This document shows positions 37,819 to 48,300 of a DNA stretch of 64,000 nucleotides, one piece after another. Numbering within the stretch: the stretch's first letter is position 1; each line of letters starts with the position of its first letter. The notes under the pieces were generated by a model. The model saw nothing but the letters and a program-made list of their open reading frames with translations, did no database searches and was not told the origin of the DNA. This DNA comes from Bacteroidota bacterium (GTDB lineage Bacteria > Bacteroidota > Bacteroidia > Chitinophagales > Saprospiraceae): assembly GCA_018222965.1 (NCBI GenBank), contig JAAEZH010000012.1, positions 1 through 64,000 on the forward strand, in the 5' to 3' direction. The position numbers and the translations under genes were made by a program.

Positions 37819-40506
37819 ATGATCAGAACAGGTATTTTTTTTGGAGGCCCTTCCCGCGAACGTGAAATTTCCTTTGCAGGCGGCCGCACGGTTTATGACA
37901 ATCTCGATAAGTCCTTATTTGAGCCGGTCCCGATTTTTATCGACAGCAACCGCCGTATGGTTTTGCTGGAGTGGCCATACATTTACAAAGGTACCATCCG
38001 CGACTTTTACCCGCCGGTAGATGTTATTCCCGAAACCAGGCACGCCTTTCAAATCTATATCGAAAGCCTGGGTGCCCTTACTCCCGAAAAACAGGATGAG
38101 ATTCTTGCACGAATCGGCCGTCCTATTGGTATGGATGAACTGCCGAAATTAATCGACATCGCCTTCCTGGCCCTCCACGGTGAATACGGAGAAGACGGAC
38201 AACTCCAGGGACAACTCGAAGCTTTACAGATTCCATACACCGGCAGCGGCATACGCGCCTGCGCCATCGGCATGGACAAAGCATTCCAGAAAAAGATTAT
38301 GGAATCCGGCGGATTTGCCTGTCCGGATGTAGTGGTCCTCGAACGCCAGGACTGGATCGAAGGCGATCAAAAAGCGATCTTCGATTCGGCCGCAAAACGC
38401 CTGGGACTTCCCCATGTGGTTCGTCCGGCCAATCAGGGTTCTTCCATCGGAGTAAGCATTCTCGATAAACACGCAGATACAGAGACGGGCATTAAGGCCA
38501 TTAATCGGGCCTTTTTTCGGGAAAGCCTTTCGGCGAAAGCCTGGAACAGCCTGACAGAAGGCGATAAAGCCGCCTATGTACGAGAGCTGACCGACATCCG
38601 CAGCGGGCTGGGATTCCCGATTGACCTCGAGGGCGAAACGCTTCATCATCCGGAAGCATTGATGCTAAAGCTGGATGAGGCCCTTTCAAGCAAAGAAAGT
38701 GTCCTGCTCGAAAGTCACCTGAGCGAACAACGAGTTATCCTCGAAGCATTCATCCACGGCAAGGAATTTTCCTGCATTGTTTTGCGCAAAGAGAATGGCG
38801 AGTCTCTGGCCCTCCCTCCTACCGAAATCGTAAAGGGCGGCGAGCTTTTTGACTATCAATCGAAATACATGCCGGGCATGTCGCGCAAATTGACCCCCAT
38901 TGGGCTGCCCGACGAAAAGATCCAGGCCGTCCAGGATGAGTGTGTGCGCCTCTTTGAATATCTGGAATTCCAGACCTATGCCCGGATCGACGGATTTATC
39001 ACGGAGGATGGCACGATCTATCTAAACGATCCCAATACAACATCCGGGATGTTGCCCTCCTCCTTCTTCTTTCACCAGGCAGCGGAGATCGGCCTTACCC
39101 CTTCTCAGTTTTTGACCTATATCCTGCGCTGTTCGGCCTGGGAACGCTGGCGTACCAGTATGAGTCCGCAGCCTTATGAGAAAGTCTATCAGTCGATCGT
39201 CAGCCAGATGGAACACGCCCGCAATCAGCGGTCGGAAAAGCAAAAAGTGGCGATTATCCTGGGTGGTTACTCCTTTGAGCGGCACATCTCAGTAGAAAGC
39301 GGCCGGAATATTTTTGAGAAACTGGCAAGTTCGGAGAAATATGCCCCCATCCCGGTTTTCCTTTTAGGAGGACCGGAAGGACACCGCCTTTTCCAAATCC
39401 CCATAAACCTGCTGTTGAAAGACAATGCGGACGACATCCGCGATAAGATACTGGACTTTAAAAAGCATCCGGTTACCGAACAGATTAAAAAAGATGCGGC
39501 AGACATCATCGACACCTATGTAAGCAGCGTACAGGTTTTTGAGCCCCGCGAACTCACCTACGCGCAACTGGCCGAAACAACAGATGCTGTTTTTATTGCG
39601 TTGCATGGCCGTCCCGGAGAAGACGGAGAAGTGCAAAAGCAACTGGTGAAAGTCGGGCTGCCCTACAATGGATCCAGCGCCGATTCTTCGAGTATTACCA
39701 TCAACAAATACAAAACGCTGCGGGAATTGCACGCCAACGGATTTACCGTTACGGATCAGTTTTTGGTATTCAAAGACGATTACGAAAAAGCGGCGGGCAA
39801 AGTATTGAGCGAGGCCGAAGAAAAGCTTCAGTATCCGATCATTGCCAAGCCCGTAGATGATGGCTGCAGTTCGGCTGTTTTGCGCATCCGCGACCGGGAG
39901 CAACTGAAAGACTATCTGAACATGTTGTTTCGCAGCAGGGATCTGGATGATTCCGCCTTTCGGCGAAAGCTGAATCTGGATCCACGGGAAGAATTTCCGG
40001 TAAAAGAGGTGGCCTTGCTGGAGGCTCTTATTTCGCCGGAAGGCGCCAGGCACTTCATGGAAATCACCGGCGGGCTGCTGACACACTACGAAAACGGAAA
40101 ACTTCGTTACGAAATCTTTGAACCTTCGGAAGCACTGGCAACCGGCGATGTGCTCTCCTTGCAGGAGAAGTTTTTGGCGGGTGAAGGGCAGAACATCACC
40201 CCCGCACGCTTTGCCAGCGATCCGGATGATTATGCGTATATTGCGCGGCAGGTTAAAAACGAGCTCGAGCGGGCAGCAAAACTGCTGGATATCAGGGGTT
40301 ATGCGCGCATTGATGCATTCGTTCGGATTTATGAAGACCTGCGGGCCGAAACGATCATTGTGGAAATAAATTCCCTGCCCGGCATGACACCGGCCACCTG
40401 TATATATCATCAGGCGGCGATCAACGGCTACAAACCCTACCATTTCATCGATAAAATTCTCGAATTCGGCTTTCATGAAAGAGAAGCTCAATCAGTGGTG
40501 GACTAG
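37819..40506 (+). CDS. ddl: Tandem-fused D-alanine--D-alanine ligase (two complete Ddl modules)
   Basis: The 895-residue protein is two Ddl-type ATP-grasp ligases in a row, about 1-450 and 475-895; a usual Ddl is 300-370 residues. Each half has its own start motif (GIFFGGPSREREISF; AIILGGYSFERHISVESG), a substrate loop (LALHGEYGEDGQLQGQLE; IALHGRPGEDGEVQKQL) and an ATP/Mg end motif (YARIDGF...LNDPN; YARIDAF...VEINSLPGMTP). The Mg ligands read NDPN in the first half and the canonical EIN in the second, so the second half looks fully standard and the first is slightly altered. The enzyme joins two D-Ala for peptidoglycan. ATG 37819 was chosen because the longer in-frame start has no matching sequence. 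The 3' end overlaps the PASTA gene by 32 bp. Confidence 0.9.
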   Translation: MIRTGIFFGGPSREREISFAGGRTVYDNLDKSLFEPVPIFIDSNRRMVLLEWPYIYKGTIRDFYPPVDVIPETRHAFQIYIESLGALTPEKQDEILARIGRPIGMDELPKLIDIAFLALHGEYGEDGQLQGQLEALQIPYTGSGIRACAIGMDKAFQKKIMESGGFACPDVVVLERQDWIEGDQKAIFDSAAKRLGLPHVVRPANQGSSIGVSILDKHADTETGIKAINRAFFRESLSAKAWNSLTEGDKAAYVRELTDIRSGLGFPIDLEGETLHHPEALMLKLDEALSSKESVLLESHLSEQRVILEAFIHGKEFSCIVLRKENGESLALPPTEIVKGGELFDYQSKYMPGMSRKLTPIGLPDEKIQAVQDECVRLFEYLEFQTYARIDGFITEDGTIYLNDPNTTSGMLPSSFFFHQAAEIGLTPSQFLTYILRCSAWERWRTSMSPQPYEKVYQSIVSQMEHARNQRSEKQKVAIILGGYSFERHISVESGRNIFEKLASSEKYAPIPVFLLGGPEGHRLFQIPINLLLKDNADDIRDKILDFKKHPVTEQIKKDAADIIDTYVSSVQVFEPRELTYAQLAETTDAVFIALHGRPGEDGEVQKQLVKVGLPYNGSSADSSSITINKYKTLRELHANGFTVTDQFLVFKDDYEKAAGKVLSEAEEKLQYPIIAKPVDDGCSSAVLRIRDREQLKDYLNMLFRSRDLDDSAFRRKLNLDPREEFPVKEVALLEALISPEGARHFMEITGGLLTHYENGKLRYEIFEPSEALATGDVLSLQEKFLAGEGQNITPARFASDPDDYAYIARQVKNELERAAKLLDIRGYARIDAFVRIYEDLRAETIIVEINSLPGMTPATCIYHQAAINGYKPYHFIDKILEFGFHEREAQSVVD

Positions 40507-41335
40507 CGCCAAAACCAAAACGACAAAGGCAGCCAAAGAATTCTGGTACTTCCTCAGCAGTGCCTTTTTCCTGAAAAATTTTGCAGGAATGATCGGTACG
40601 GTCATACTCTTCCTCGCCCTCGTTTTTTGGTGGATGAAGTGTTATACCAAACACGGAGAATCCCTCCAGGTAGCAGACTATACCGGCCTAAAGCTGGAAG
40701 AAGTTGTCGAAAAAGCCGAAGACCGAAATCTGCGTATTCAGGTCATGGATTCAACCTGGATTGAAGGTATGGAGCCCGGGGTGGTCCTGGAGCAGGAACC
40801 CAAAGCCTTCAGCCGGGTAAAAGAAAACCGGACCATCTATCTCAAGATCACAAAACTCATTCCGGAAGACGTATTGCTGCCGGCACTTCGCAGCAGTTAT
40901 GATTACGACCAATATGCCCGGCGAATCCGCCTGAAAGGACTAAAGACTACCGTTCGGGAGCGCCGCTTTGACAATAAGCTGGAGCCCAACACCATCCTCC
41001 ATTTTTTCTACGGCGATACACTAATCTCCGAAAACATGCTAAACGAAGGATTCAAAGTCCCTAAAGGCAGTGTTTTGGAGTTTGTCATCACCGAACGCGG
41101 ACTCACGACTATTCCTGTTCCGGATCTGGTTTGTCAAACATTTACCGGAGCCGAGTTTCTGTTGAGTAGCAACCAGCTTACGACCGGAACTACTCTGCCG
41201 GACCCCGGTGTGACCGATCAGACCACTGCATATGTCTATCGGCAGGATCCGCCGGCTGATGGCAGAAGAGTACCGCTGGGGCAACCCATTACTCTCTACC
41301 TAACCCAGGAGCAGCCCGATGGCTGTGGTGAATGA
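40475..41335 (+). CDS. PASTA-domain membrane protein
   Basis: The 286-residue product has a basic N-terminus, one transmembrane helix (about 30-52, MIGTVILFLALVFWWM) and three PASTA-like units (about 62-125, 130-205 and 205-280) with typical pieces such as DYTGLKLEEVVEKAEDRNL, VVLEQEPKAFSRV and VPDLVCQTFTGAEFLL. PASTA domains bind peptidoglycan precursors or muropeptides. Here there is no kinase domain, as is common for stand-alone PASTA proteins of Bacteroidota. The start lies inside the ligase gene (32-bp overlap), so both are made from one transcript for cell-wall synthesis. A terminator follows at 41417. Confidence 0.9.
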   Translation: MKEKLNQWWTSAKTKTTKAAKEFWYFLSSAFFLKNFAGMIGTVILFLALVFWWMKCYTKHGESLQVADYTGLKLEEVVEKAEDRNLRIQVMDSTWIEGMEPGVVLEQEPKAFSRVKENRTIYLKITKLIPEDVLLPALRSSYDYDQYARRIRLKGLKTTVRERRFDNKLEPNTILHFFYGDTLISENMLNEGFKVPKGSVLEFVITERGLTTIPVPDLVCQTFTGAEFLLSSNQLTTGTTLPDPGVTDQTTAYVYRQDPPADGRRVPLGQPITLYLTQEQPDGCGE

Positions 41336-41416
41336 TCGCCTTCCAACCGACATAATTTCAGCCCCCTTAAAGGAGCAACAACAAATATTCGGACTTGTCG
41401 TTCTGGTATCGAATCT

Positions 41417-41446
41417 AATCGGAACGCATAACCGTTCCGATTTTTT
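41417..41446 (+). terminator. Terminator of the ddl-PASTA operon
   Basis: A perfect 10-bp stem AATCGGAACG / CGTTCCGATT with loop CATAAC, followed by TTTT. The overlapping TACTTTTG at 41446-41453 matches the Bacteroidota -7 element, but no TTG element lies at the right distance upstream. Confidence 0.9.
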
Positions 41447-41505
41447 ACTTTTGTGCCGCCTTTATGGTGCTGTTTGAGCACCCCCGGCGAAAGAAAAGAC
41501 AAAAC

Positions 41506-44073
41506 ATGCGCAATCAATACTTTGCAATCCTTTTATTGCTACTGGGCAGCCTTCCCCTTCAGGGGCAAATTGGCTTCCAACCCATTCCTTCTTACGACGA
41601 ACTCAAAAGGGCCAATCAGCAGGAACTTCAACAACAAGCCGAAGAGCTGGAATTCTTTACAGGCATTCCTGCAGGCAAGTTAAATCTGGAGCCTCCCGCT
41701 ACTGAGCTTCGTGCTCCCTGCCCTAATTTTGATGAAACGACCTACTATCTCCTGCCCGGAGAGGAAGTCAATATTTTCGTAGACACCTTCGGACTTGGCG
41801 GCGGCCCCAATGCTTCTTTAACCTTAATTACCTGCGATCCGGTAGATGCCGGCACCGCTGCTCTGGATACGACCAGTCTTTCTTATACAGCCAATATGGG
41901 CATCGACTCGGGAGTGGATACCCTTTGCATTGAGTTTTGTCCCGAAGAAGGAGATTGTTTTACACTGACTTATCCCGTCGTGGTGAGACGGGCGGGCACC
42001 TCCTATACCTTAGCAGAAGTTCCGCTGGCAGCCGGAGAGTTTTTGCCTGAATACTGCCTCGACGAGACACTCCTGCCCGGAGACCTGGCATGTAGTCGAT
42101 TGATTGACTGCGGAGACACTTACGATGGAGACGGCAGACAGACCGTATATTTCACATCTTACATTCCCAATTCTTCCTGTATACGATATAAAGCATCTCA
42201 ATTTGCCGGGATAGACGAAGTCTGCGTGGTACTCTGTGATGAATTTACGGTTTGCGACACCTTCCACATTCCCTTCCGTATAGTATCCGATACGCTTAGC
42301 CTGCCCTTCTTTGACGATTTCTCCTATACCGGTCCTTATCCATCCTTTGACTATTGGCTGGACCGCGATGTGTATGTCAATAATACCATGGCAGCCAATC
42401 CGCCATCGGTGGGCATGGCTACTTTCGATGGGGTGGACCGTACCGGTTCGACCTACAATACGGAATTCGGTTTTGGCGACCAGCTGACCTCTAAATACAT
42501 CGACCTGAGCAATCCATCCGGAGATGTGGTCCTCAAGTTTTTCCTGGCTCCAAAAGGATATGGCCTGTACCCGAATGAAACCGACACCTTATTTTTGGAA
42601 TTCAGGGATGCTTCCGGCAACTGGGAATCGATTGTTGGATTTCCCGGACTTGAAGAAAACATTCCGCTTGATTCTGTTCCCGCATTTCAGTTTCAGGCCG
42701 TTCAGATCAACGAGGCTCAATACCTCTACGACGGTTTCCAGTTTCGGTTTAGGAACCTGGTCAGTCCTGCCGGATTATTTGATCTTTGGCATGTCGATTA
42801 CGTCTACCTCAATGATGGGGAAGACGACACGTCCAACTTTGAGGATCTGGCCTTTACCGCATCGCCAAGCAGCATACTGGCAAATTACAGCAGCATGCCC
42901 TGGCGTCATTTTGAAAACTTTGTCGATAAGGAATTTACAGGCACCGATTTTGAATCCGGCTTTTACAACCATTTTGAAAACACCGTTTCGGTTACAGAAT
43001 CGGCTATTTTGTTGGAAGAAGACCTGACTGGTTTCGCCTTTGCCGGCGCAGAAAACGTAGTCGACGGGGTGGATGCCAACATTCCGCCCAAGGAGCCGGT
43101 TAGTCGGAATAAGACCATTAATGCGCTAATAACCGATGGATACAAAGACGATCTCGAAAGTCAGTTTCCCGATGCCGAAAAAGTGCGTTTGAAGTTGCAG
43201 TACGAGTTGACGCAAAATAGTCAGGATCCCTTATTTTTCCGCAACGATACGGTAGTCTCTTACACCAACTTTGATAATTACTTCGCTTACGATGACGGTT
43301 CTGCCGAAGGCTATTTGTTTTTAGAAAATCCACAGGGTGTCAACCCTTCATTTGCCCAAAAATTTCACACCAATGTGGAGGATACCTTACGGGCAATACA
43401 GTTTCACTTTCCGCATGTAAATGGAAATGTGAGTAATCAATTGTTCAATTTCCGGGTATATGTTGGAGGAGATGAGCCGGGCGATGAACCCGACTTTGAA
43501 GCTATTTTTCAAACACCGGTTTATCCGGATATCAAGTTTGATACGCTGCAAGGTTTTACAACTTACCGCCTGCAAAATATCCTGGGCGAATTGACGCCAT
43601 TATACCTGCCTGCTGATACGGACTTCTATGTAGAATTCCAGCAGGCAACTGTCATTAATGAGGGCATACCAATTGGCTTTGACTTCAACAATGAGAAACA
43701 GGCAAACACCCTCTACAATTTAGGAGATGGCTGGTTGTCATTGGATTCGACCAATTTTGAAGGGGCACTGATGATGCGGGCCGTAGTTGGCGATTTCACG
43801 CCGCCTAATACTGCCGTGGAGGAAGTAGAATCTGAGACGCAGAAAATTGTATTGTATCCCAATCCGGGAGATGGCATCTTAAACCTGGAAGGTCTGGAAA
43901 GACCGGAGGATTGGGAATATCGCCTTTTTGATGCTACCGGACGTGTCTTGCGCCGTGGAACAGCTCAATCGCAATTAAATTTCTACGACATGCTGAACGG
44001 TTGGTATATTTTGCAGATCTTCCATCCCGAAAATGGTCAAATGATCAGCAAGAAACTGATTATCCAAAAATAA
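41506..44073 (+). CDS. Large T9SS-secreted protein, function unknown
   Basis: The 855-residue protein has a signal peptide (LPLQGQ, near residue 21) and a T9SS type A sorting domain at about 780-855 (VLYPNPGDGIL, RLFDATGRVL, GWYILQIF, LIIQK). The centre is beta-rich, with acidic and Cys-containing stretches in the first third (LACSRLIDCGDTYDGD, VVLCDEFTVCDTFHIPF) that suggest Ig-like folds. A longer jelly-roll-like region spans about 260-420. No enzyme motif is visible. ATG 41506 was chosen because the longer in-frame start would put a basic stretch before the signal. The rhodanese gene follows 16 bp later and may share the transcript. Confidence 0.8.
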   Translation: MRNQYFAILLLLLGSLPLQGQIGFQPIPSYDELKRANQQELQQQAEELEFFTGIPAGKLNLEPPATELRAPCPNFDETTYYLLPGEEVNIFVDTFGLGGGPNASLTLITCDPVDAGTAALDTTSLSYTANMGIDSGVDTLCIEFCPEEGDCFTLTYPVVVRRAGTSYTLAEVPLAAGEFLPEYCLDETLLPGDLACSRLIDCGDTYDGDGRQTVYFTSYIPNSSCIRYKASQFAGIDEVCVVLCDEFTVCDTFHIPFRIVSDTLSLPFFDDFSYTGPYPSFDYWLDRDVYVNNTMAANPPSVGMATFDGVDRTGSTYNTEFGFGDQLTSKYIDLSNPSGDVVLKFFLAPKGYGLYPNETDTLFLEFRDASGNWESIVGFPGLEENIPLDSVPAFQFQAVQINEAQYLYDGFQFRFRNLVSPAGLFDLWHVDYVYLNDGEDDTSNFEDLAFTASPSSILANYSSMPWRHFENFVDKEFTGTDFESGFYNHFENTVSVTESAILLEEDLTGFAFAGAENVVDGVDANIPPKEPVSRNKTINALITDGYKDDLESQFPDAEKVRLKLQYELTQNSQDPLFFRNDTVVSYTNFDNYFAYDDGSAEGYLFLENPQGVNPSFAQKFHTNVEDTLRAIQFHFPHVNGNVSNQLFNFRVYVGGDEPGDEPDFEAIFQTPVYPDIKFDTLQGFTTYRLQNILGELTPLYLPADTDFYVEFQQATVINEGIPIGFDFNNEKQANTLYNLGDGWLSLDSTNFEGALMMRAVVGDFTPPNTAVEEVESETQKIVLYPNPGDGILNLEGLERPEDWEYRLFDATGRVLRRGTAQSQLNFYDMLNGWYILQIFHPENGQMISKKLIIQK

Positions 44074-44089
44074 AGCTAAAGACCCACCA

Positions 44090-44389
44090 ATGGATATCAA
44101 GGTAACGGAACTCAAAGAAAAGCTTGACGCCAAAGAGGATTTTGTATTTATCGATGTGCGCGAGCCACACGAATATGAAGAATTTAACCTGGGCGGCAAA
44201 CTCATTCCACTAGGAGACCTGGTAAAACACATTCCGGAACTCCGGGAACATCAGAATGAAGAAATTGTGGTTTATTGCCGATCCGGTAACCGAAGCGGTA
44301 TTGCGCAAAAATTACTCCAGCAAAGTGGTTTCACCAATGTGAGAAACCTGTTGGGCGGCGTGCTTGATTGGCAGGAGAAAGGGTATTAA
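44090..44389 (+). CDS. Rhodanese-domain protein
   Basis: A 99-residue single rhodanese module: DVREPHEYEEFNL in the first half and the active-site loop VYCRSGNRSG, with the catalytic Cys in CRSGNRS. Small stand-alone rhodaneses carry or transfer sulfane sulfur. The gene is 16 bp downstream of the T9SS gene and its stop overlaps the stop of the convergent SPOR gene by 4 bp. Confidence 0.92.
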   Translation: MDIKVTELKEKLDAKEDFVFIDVREPHEYEEFNLGGKLIPLGDLVKHIPELREHQNEEIVVYCRSGNRSGIAQKLLQQSGFTNVRNLLGGVLDWQEKGY

Positions 44390-44976
44390 TTACTCCCTAC
44401 TCTTTTTTCATGCACATAAGCTTCCACATTCTGGCCATCCAAACGGGTAACCAGCGCATTGGCATCTGAAAGACCGTCAAAGCGGTCGACAAGCACCGTT
44501 GCATATTTCCCCCGGTTAAAGATTACCACTTCCACATCGGTATAACCCAATTCGCGGAGGCGCTTGGCCTGATTGTCGGCATTGTGCCGGTATTCGAAGG
44601 AGCCTGCCAGTACGAGGTAATCGCCTACCCCGCCTCCGGCTTTGTAAAGTTCTGAAAATTCACTTTCCCCCTCTTCTTCCGTTTCACCTTTCTCTTCTTT
44701 TGCCGCTTGTGTTTCACCTTCCTGCTCAACAGATTCACCGGTTTCCGTATAGGCAGAATCAGAAGCAGCAGACCCCTCCTGATATTCCGGATCATAATCA
44801 GCCGGATCGATAACCGTAGTATCCTGTTCTTCCACGGGATCTTCCGGGAGATCAATAGTCTCCGGTGGCACCGGGTTGTCAGAATTAAACAGGTCGGTAG
44901 TCCTGTATAAAAGGAATACGATGGCTAGTACACATATGGCTACGATAGCTACGGTAAAAATATCCAGTCTGCTCAT
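44386..44976 (-). CDS. SPOR-domain membrane protein
   Basis: A 196-residue protein with a short cytoplasmic start, one membrane helix (about 7-24, FTVAIVAICVLAIVFLL), a very acidic linker (about 30-115, full of Glu and Asp) and a C-terminal SPOR domain (about 120-193, YLVLAGSFEYRHNADNQAKRL, then VVIFNRGKYATVLVDRF). SPOR domains bind septal denuded peptidoglycan, so it may work at cell division. The start at ATG 44976 is used; the in-frame TTG at 45003 adds unneeded residues. Confidence 0.88.
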   Translation of the reverse strand: MSRLDIFTVAIVAICVLAIVFLLYRTTDLFNSDNPVPPETIDLPEDPVEEQDTTVIDPADYDPEYQEGSAASDSAYTETGESVEQEGETQAAKEEKGETEEEGESEFSELYKAGGGVGDYLVLAGSFEYRHNADNQAKRLRELGYTDVEVVIFNRGKYATVLVDRFDGLSDANALVTRLDGQNVEAYVHEKRVGSN

Positions 44977-45331
44977 GATGTTCTTTTCAGGGTCTAAATG
45001 CAACAGAAGTGTAAAATCTGCTGTGTAATTATATATAATTTCTGGATAAAGAACAAAACCAATCTTGATGGGACAGATCTATTCCATTTACGATATCCCG
45101 AAAATGGGAGCAACCTTTTAATCCCTCCAGTCTGCGATCCAATAGTTGTGGCACACGACAACAAAGAAGTCAAATGATTGCTTTTGGGATGCATGAATTT
45201 CTTAACGACCTGCGGAGCGGGTCTAACATTATTTGCAAAAGGTTTCTCTCATTTTGCCGACCTGCGTAGCGGGTCGCACATTCCTCAAAATCTGTTCAAA
45301 TATCAAATCCAATCAACCTGGACGGCACGGA
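44977..45331. repeat. Intergenic region with two short GACCTGCG(G/T)AGCGGGTC repeats
   Basis: Copies at 45207-45223 (GACCTGCGGAGCGGGTC) and 45259-45275 (GACCTGCGTAGCGGGTC) are 52 bp apart, and the ends of each unit can pair. The second continues into GTCGCACAT, which also appears after AGCG at about 37751-37763, before the ddl gene. No coding sequence was recognised here. Confidence 0.5.
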
Positions 45332-48300
45332 TCAAAACAGGGCCTGCTGTCCGCCGGAATCAAAACAACCGAGCCTGGCTGCTGAGGGGAAATGAATCCA
45401 AATTTCTACCGGATGCTCTTTCGCCGAAAGGCGCCATAAAGCCTGCTCCACCATATGCGCCCAACTTGCCAGTTCCTTTAGCTTTTGAGGGTGCTTCTTT
45501 TCATCGCCGGCAAAACCACTGTGCTGAATGACTACCAGCCCATTTTCGGTTTCCAACAGGAGGTCAATCACTGTATCAAAAAGGCGATTATCCTGCTCCC
45601 AGGAGATGGGATATTTGCGGATAACCGATTTTATCTCAAACTTCTCCTGTATCCATTCGCGGAAAGCGGAAGATTGGCGGAGTAATACTTTTTCATCCAG
45701 ATCTTCTTTCATTTCGAAGCGCTGGAGGATAGCGGTGAGCATGTCCTTGCGCTCGGCTTCTGAGTACTCCAGATGATCGGCATTAAAGAATGCTTTGACT
45801 GCTTTTGCTGCTCGATAGGTATCTGCACCGACCGGCCAGTTTGCCGCCAGCCCATAAGACTCAAATCGCGCATCGTATTTCTTCTGCGGCCAGTTGTCCT
45901 CCTTATAAAGGTCAATCTTATAAGGCAAAATTTCTTTTCGGCCACCCCGCAGAGAAGGTGTCTGCACAACATCTTCCGCGATAGGTCGATATTGAAAATC
46001 TGCCGGAAAGAGAAAGACCTCCGTATTTTTATCCAGAAAGCGATCGTTCCAATGCCAGGGAGTATCATCGGTGTGCTTATCGAGCGCCGGAGTGGTCTCC
46101 TGCCCGCTGTTACACACCCGATTGAGCCAGATCGTGTCCATATTCCGACTGGGAAAAATGAGGTAGTCGCGTGCCCGTGTCATGCCCACGTACATCAGGC
46201 GAGCCTCCTCCTGCATGGCATCTGCGGAAGCTTTGAGCCGGGCTTCGCTCTCCTGTAAGCGATCGTAAAGTACGGTTCCTTTTTGCTGGTCCGCATAGGG
46301 ATTTACCCAGTAGCGTATCCAGCGATGGCCCAATACATTGTCGAGATCAACTTCTTCCTGCTCCGCCACGATTGCCAGCCCCCAGATGTCTTCCCGCAAT
46401 TTATTCTCCAGGCTGTGACAGATCACTATCGGCCATTCCAATCCTTTGGAGCGGTGGTAAGTAAGGACATTTACCGCATCGGGGCTTTCGCCGGATGCCT
46501 GCCAGTCGTCTTCAGCTGATTCGAGTTGATTGAGCCAAAGGAGCAATCCCCCCAGGCTTGCGGCTGTGTGGAGACGGTTGCACGCTTCCTCATAATTAAG
46601 CGCCAACCTGGAGAAAGCTGCCACATTTGACAGGCGTTGGTCGGCCCGGCCCCAAACGCTTATGATGCGTCGCAGGTCCAGCTCTTCCAGCAGCAGGGTC
46701 AGAATTTCTGCGCTGGACAATTCGGCCACTTCTTCGCGCAAGCTGTGCAGTTTGCGAATGAGCGGGCGGTCTTCTGCCCAGCTAAAATCTTCATAATCGT
46801 ATTCGATGGTTTCCAGGTAATCGAGGCGATGCTCAATGATATTTTCCAGCGGCATTTGCTCCGCGAGCAGCAGGACTTCCGCCACGGAAAGGGTATCGTA
46901 TTTGTTGAGGATAAACTTGAGGCAGGCGAGTAAAAGCCTGGATTCGGCCGTTTTGAGCAGTCCGGCCCGTGAAATGGCGGCCTTTAGTCCGGCTTTGTGC
47001 AGTGCTTCAGCCACGACCAGGCATTGCTTATTGGTACGGCAGAGAATGGCGACATCTCCCGGTCTTGCGAGCCTTTCTTCTTTTGCGCCTTTCGGCGAAA
47101 TCTGAATGCCGCGCTCCAGGTTTACCCGGAGTGCTTCGGCGAGTGCATTTTCCATCCAGGGGATGCCCGGCGGACGGCTACGGCCCGTATCGTGGTCAAA
47201 ATGCCAGTGGATCACCGCCCGTCCCATTTTCTCAGATTCATCGACTTTATTAGCCGTTTCCGGTCCGGCTTTTGACTGACGTTTTGGGTCCAGTGCCACT
47301 TGTTCTTTGGGCCACTGCGGAAATGCTTTGGTGAAAATGGCATTCACCATCCAAACTATTTCCTCTCTGGATCTCCAGGAGAAACGCTGGATGTCTTCTT
47401 CCCGTATCCCGCCTGTTTTCTGAATAATGGCCTCCATCAATTGGGGCTCGGCGCCCCGAAAACCATAGATGGATTGTTTGGGATCTCCAACCCATACCGA
47501 ATGATTGGCAAAGCGGGAAAGCTTGAGGAAAATCTCCAATTGAATCGGCGAAGTGTCCTGAAACTCATCCACCATCAGCAGATCCAGTTCGTCTTCCAAC
47601 ACTTCCCGTATCGGAGCCTGATCCAGCAGTTGATTGACCAGCACCTCCATATCGGTATAGTCGATCAGTCCGCGGCTGTTTTTATAGGAAGCATATTCTT
47701 CCAGTGCCGCTTTAGAGATGGAGAAAAGGATGCGAATATAATCTTCAATATCCTGGTGAAAGGCTTTACTCTTGTAATGATCGGTTGCAAACTCGCGAAG
47801 ATCTGCTACATCATCCCGGCTTTTGGCCCCGACTTTCAGCTTACTGATTTTTGCCCATTGGTACCAGAAAAGTTCGCCGCGAAGCTCCAGTTCCCGGCGC
47901 ATTGTTTTTAGATCTTTAACCGCAGTAGATGTCACTTTCGTACCATCTTCATTCGCCGAAAGGCGGTCTATGGCTCCATCCAGCTCAGAAGCCAGTCTAC
48001 TATTCCAATCTGCAGGTTTAATCGGGGACTCCGGACTTAAAAACGGTTTAAAAGATTCGATGGATTTCTCGCAACTTTGGTCCAGCCGACTTGCGTCGAA
48101 TCCGTTGGAGCGTGCCAGTTCGGAGAGTTGATGTACATCCCTTCGCCAATCGTACTGCCCTTTTTTGTGCATCCCCAGTCGGTCGCACAAGCGTTCCATT
48201 TTGCGGACCCGTTCTTCTGTCAAAACGGTAGACAGAGATTGGTTAAAAAGCACCGACTGATCTTCATCGGCCATGATGGTGACCTCCGGAGAAACGCCTG

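Noticed and set aside
39364-40491. 375-codon minus-strand open frame
   Set aside because: Antisense shadow of the second Ddl module. The sense frame has all ligase motifs.
41446-41453. Bacteroidota -7 promoter element TACTTTTG before the T9SS gene at 41506
   Set aside because: It matches TAnnTTTG, but it overlaps the T-run of a clear terminator and has no TTG element at the usual distance, so it is not listed as a promoter.
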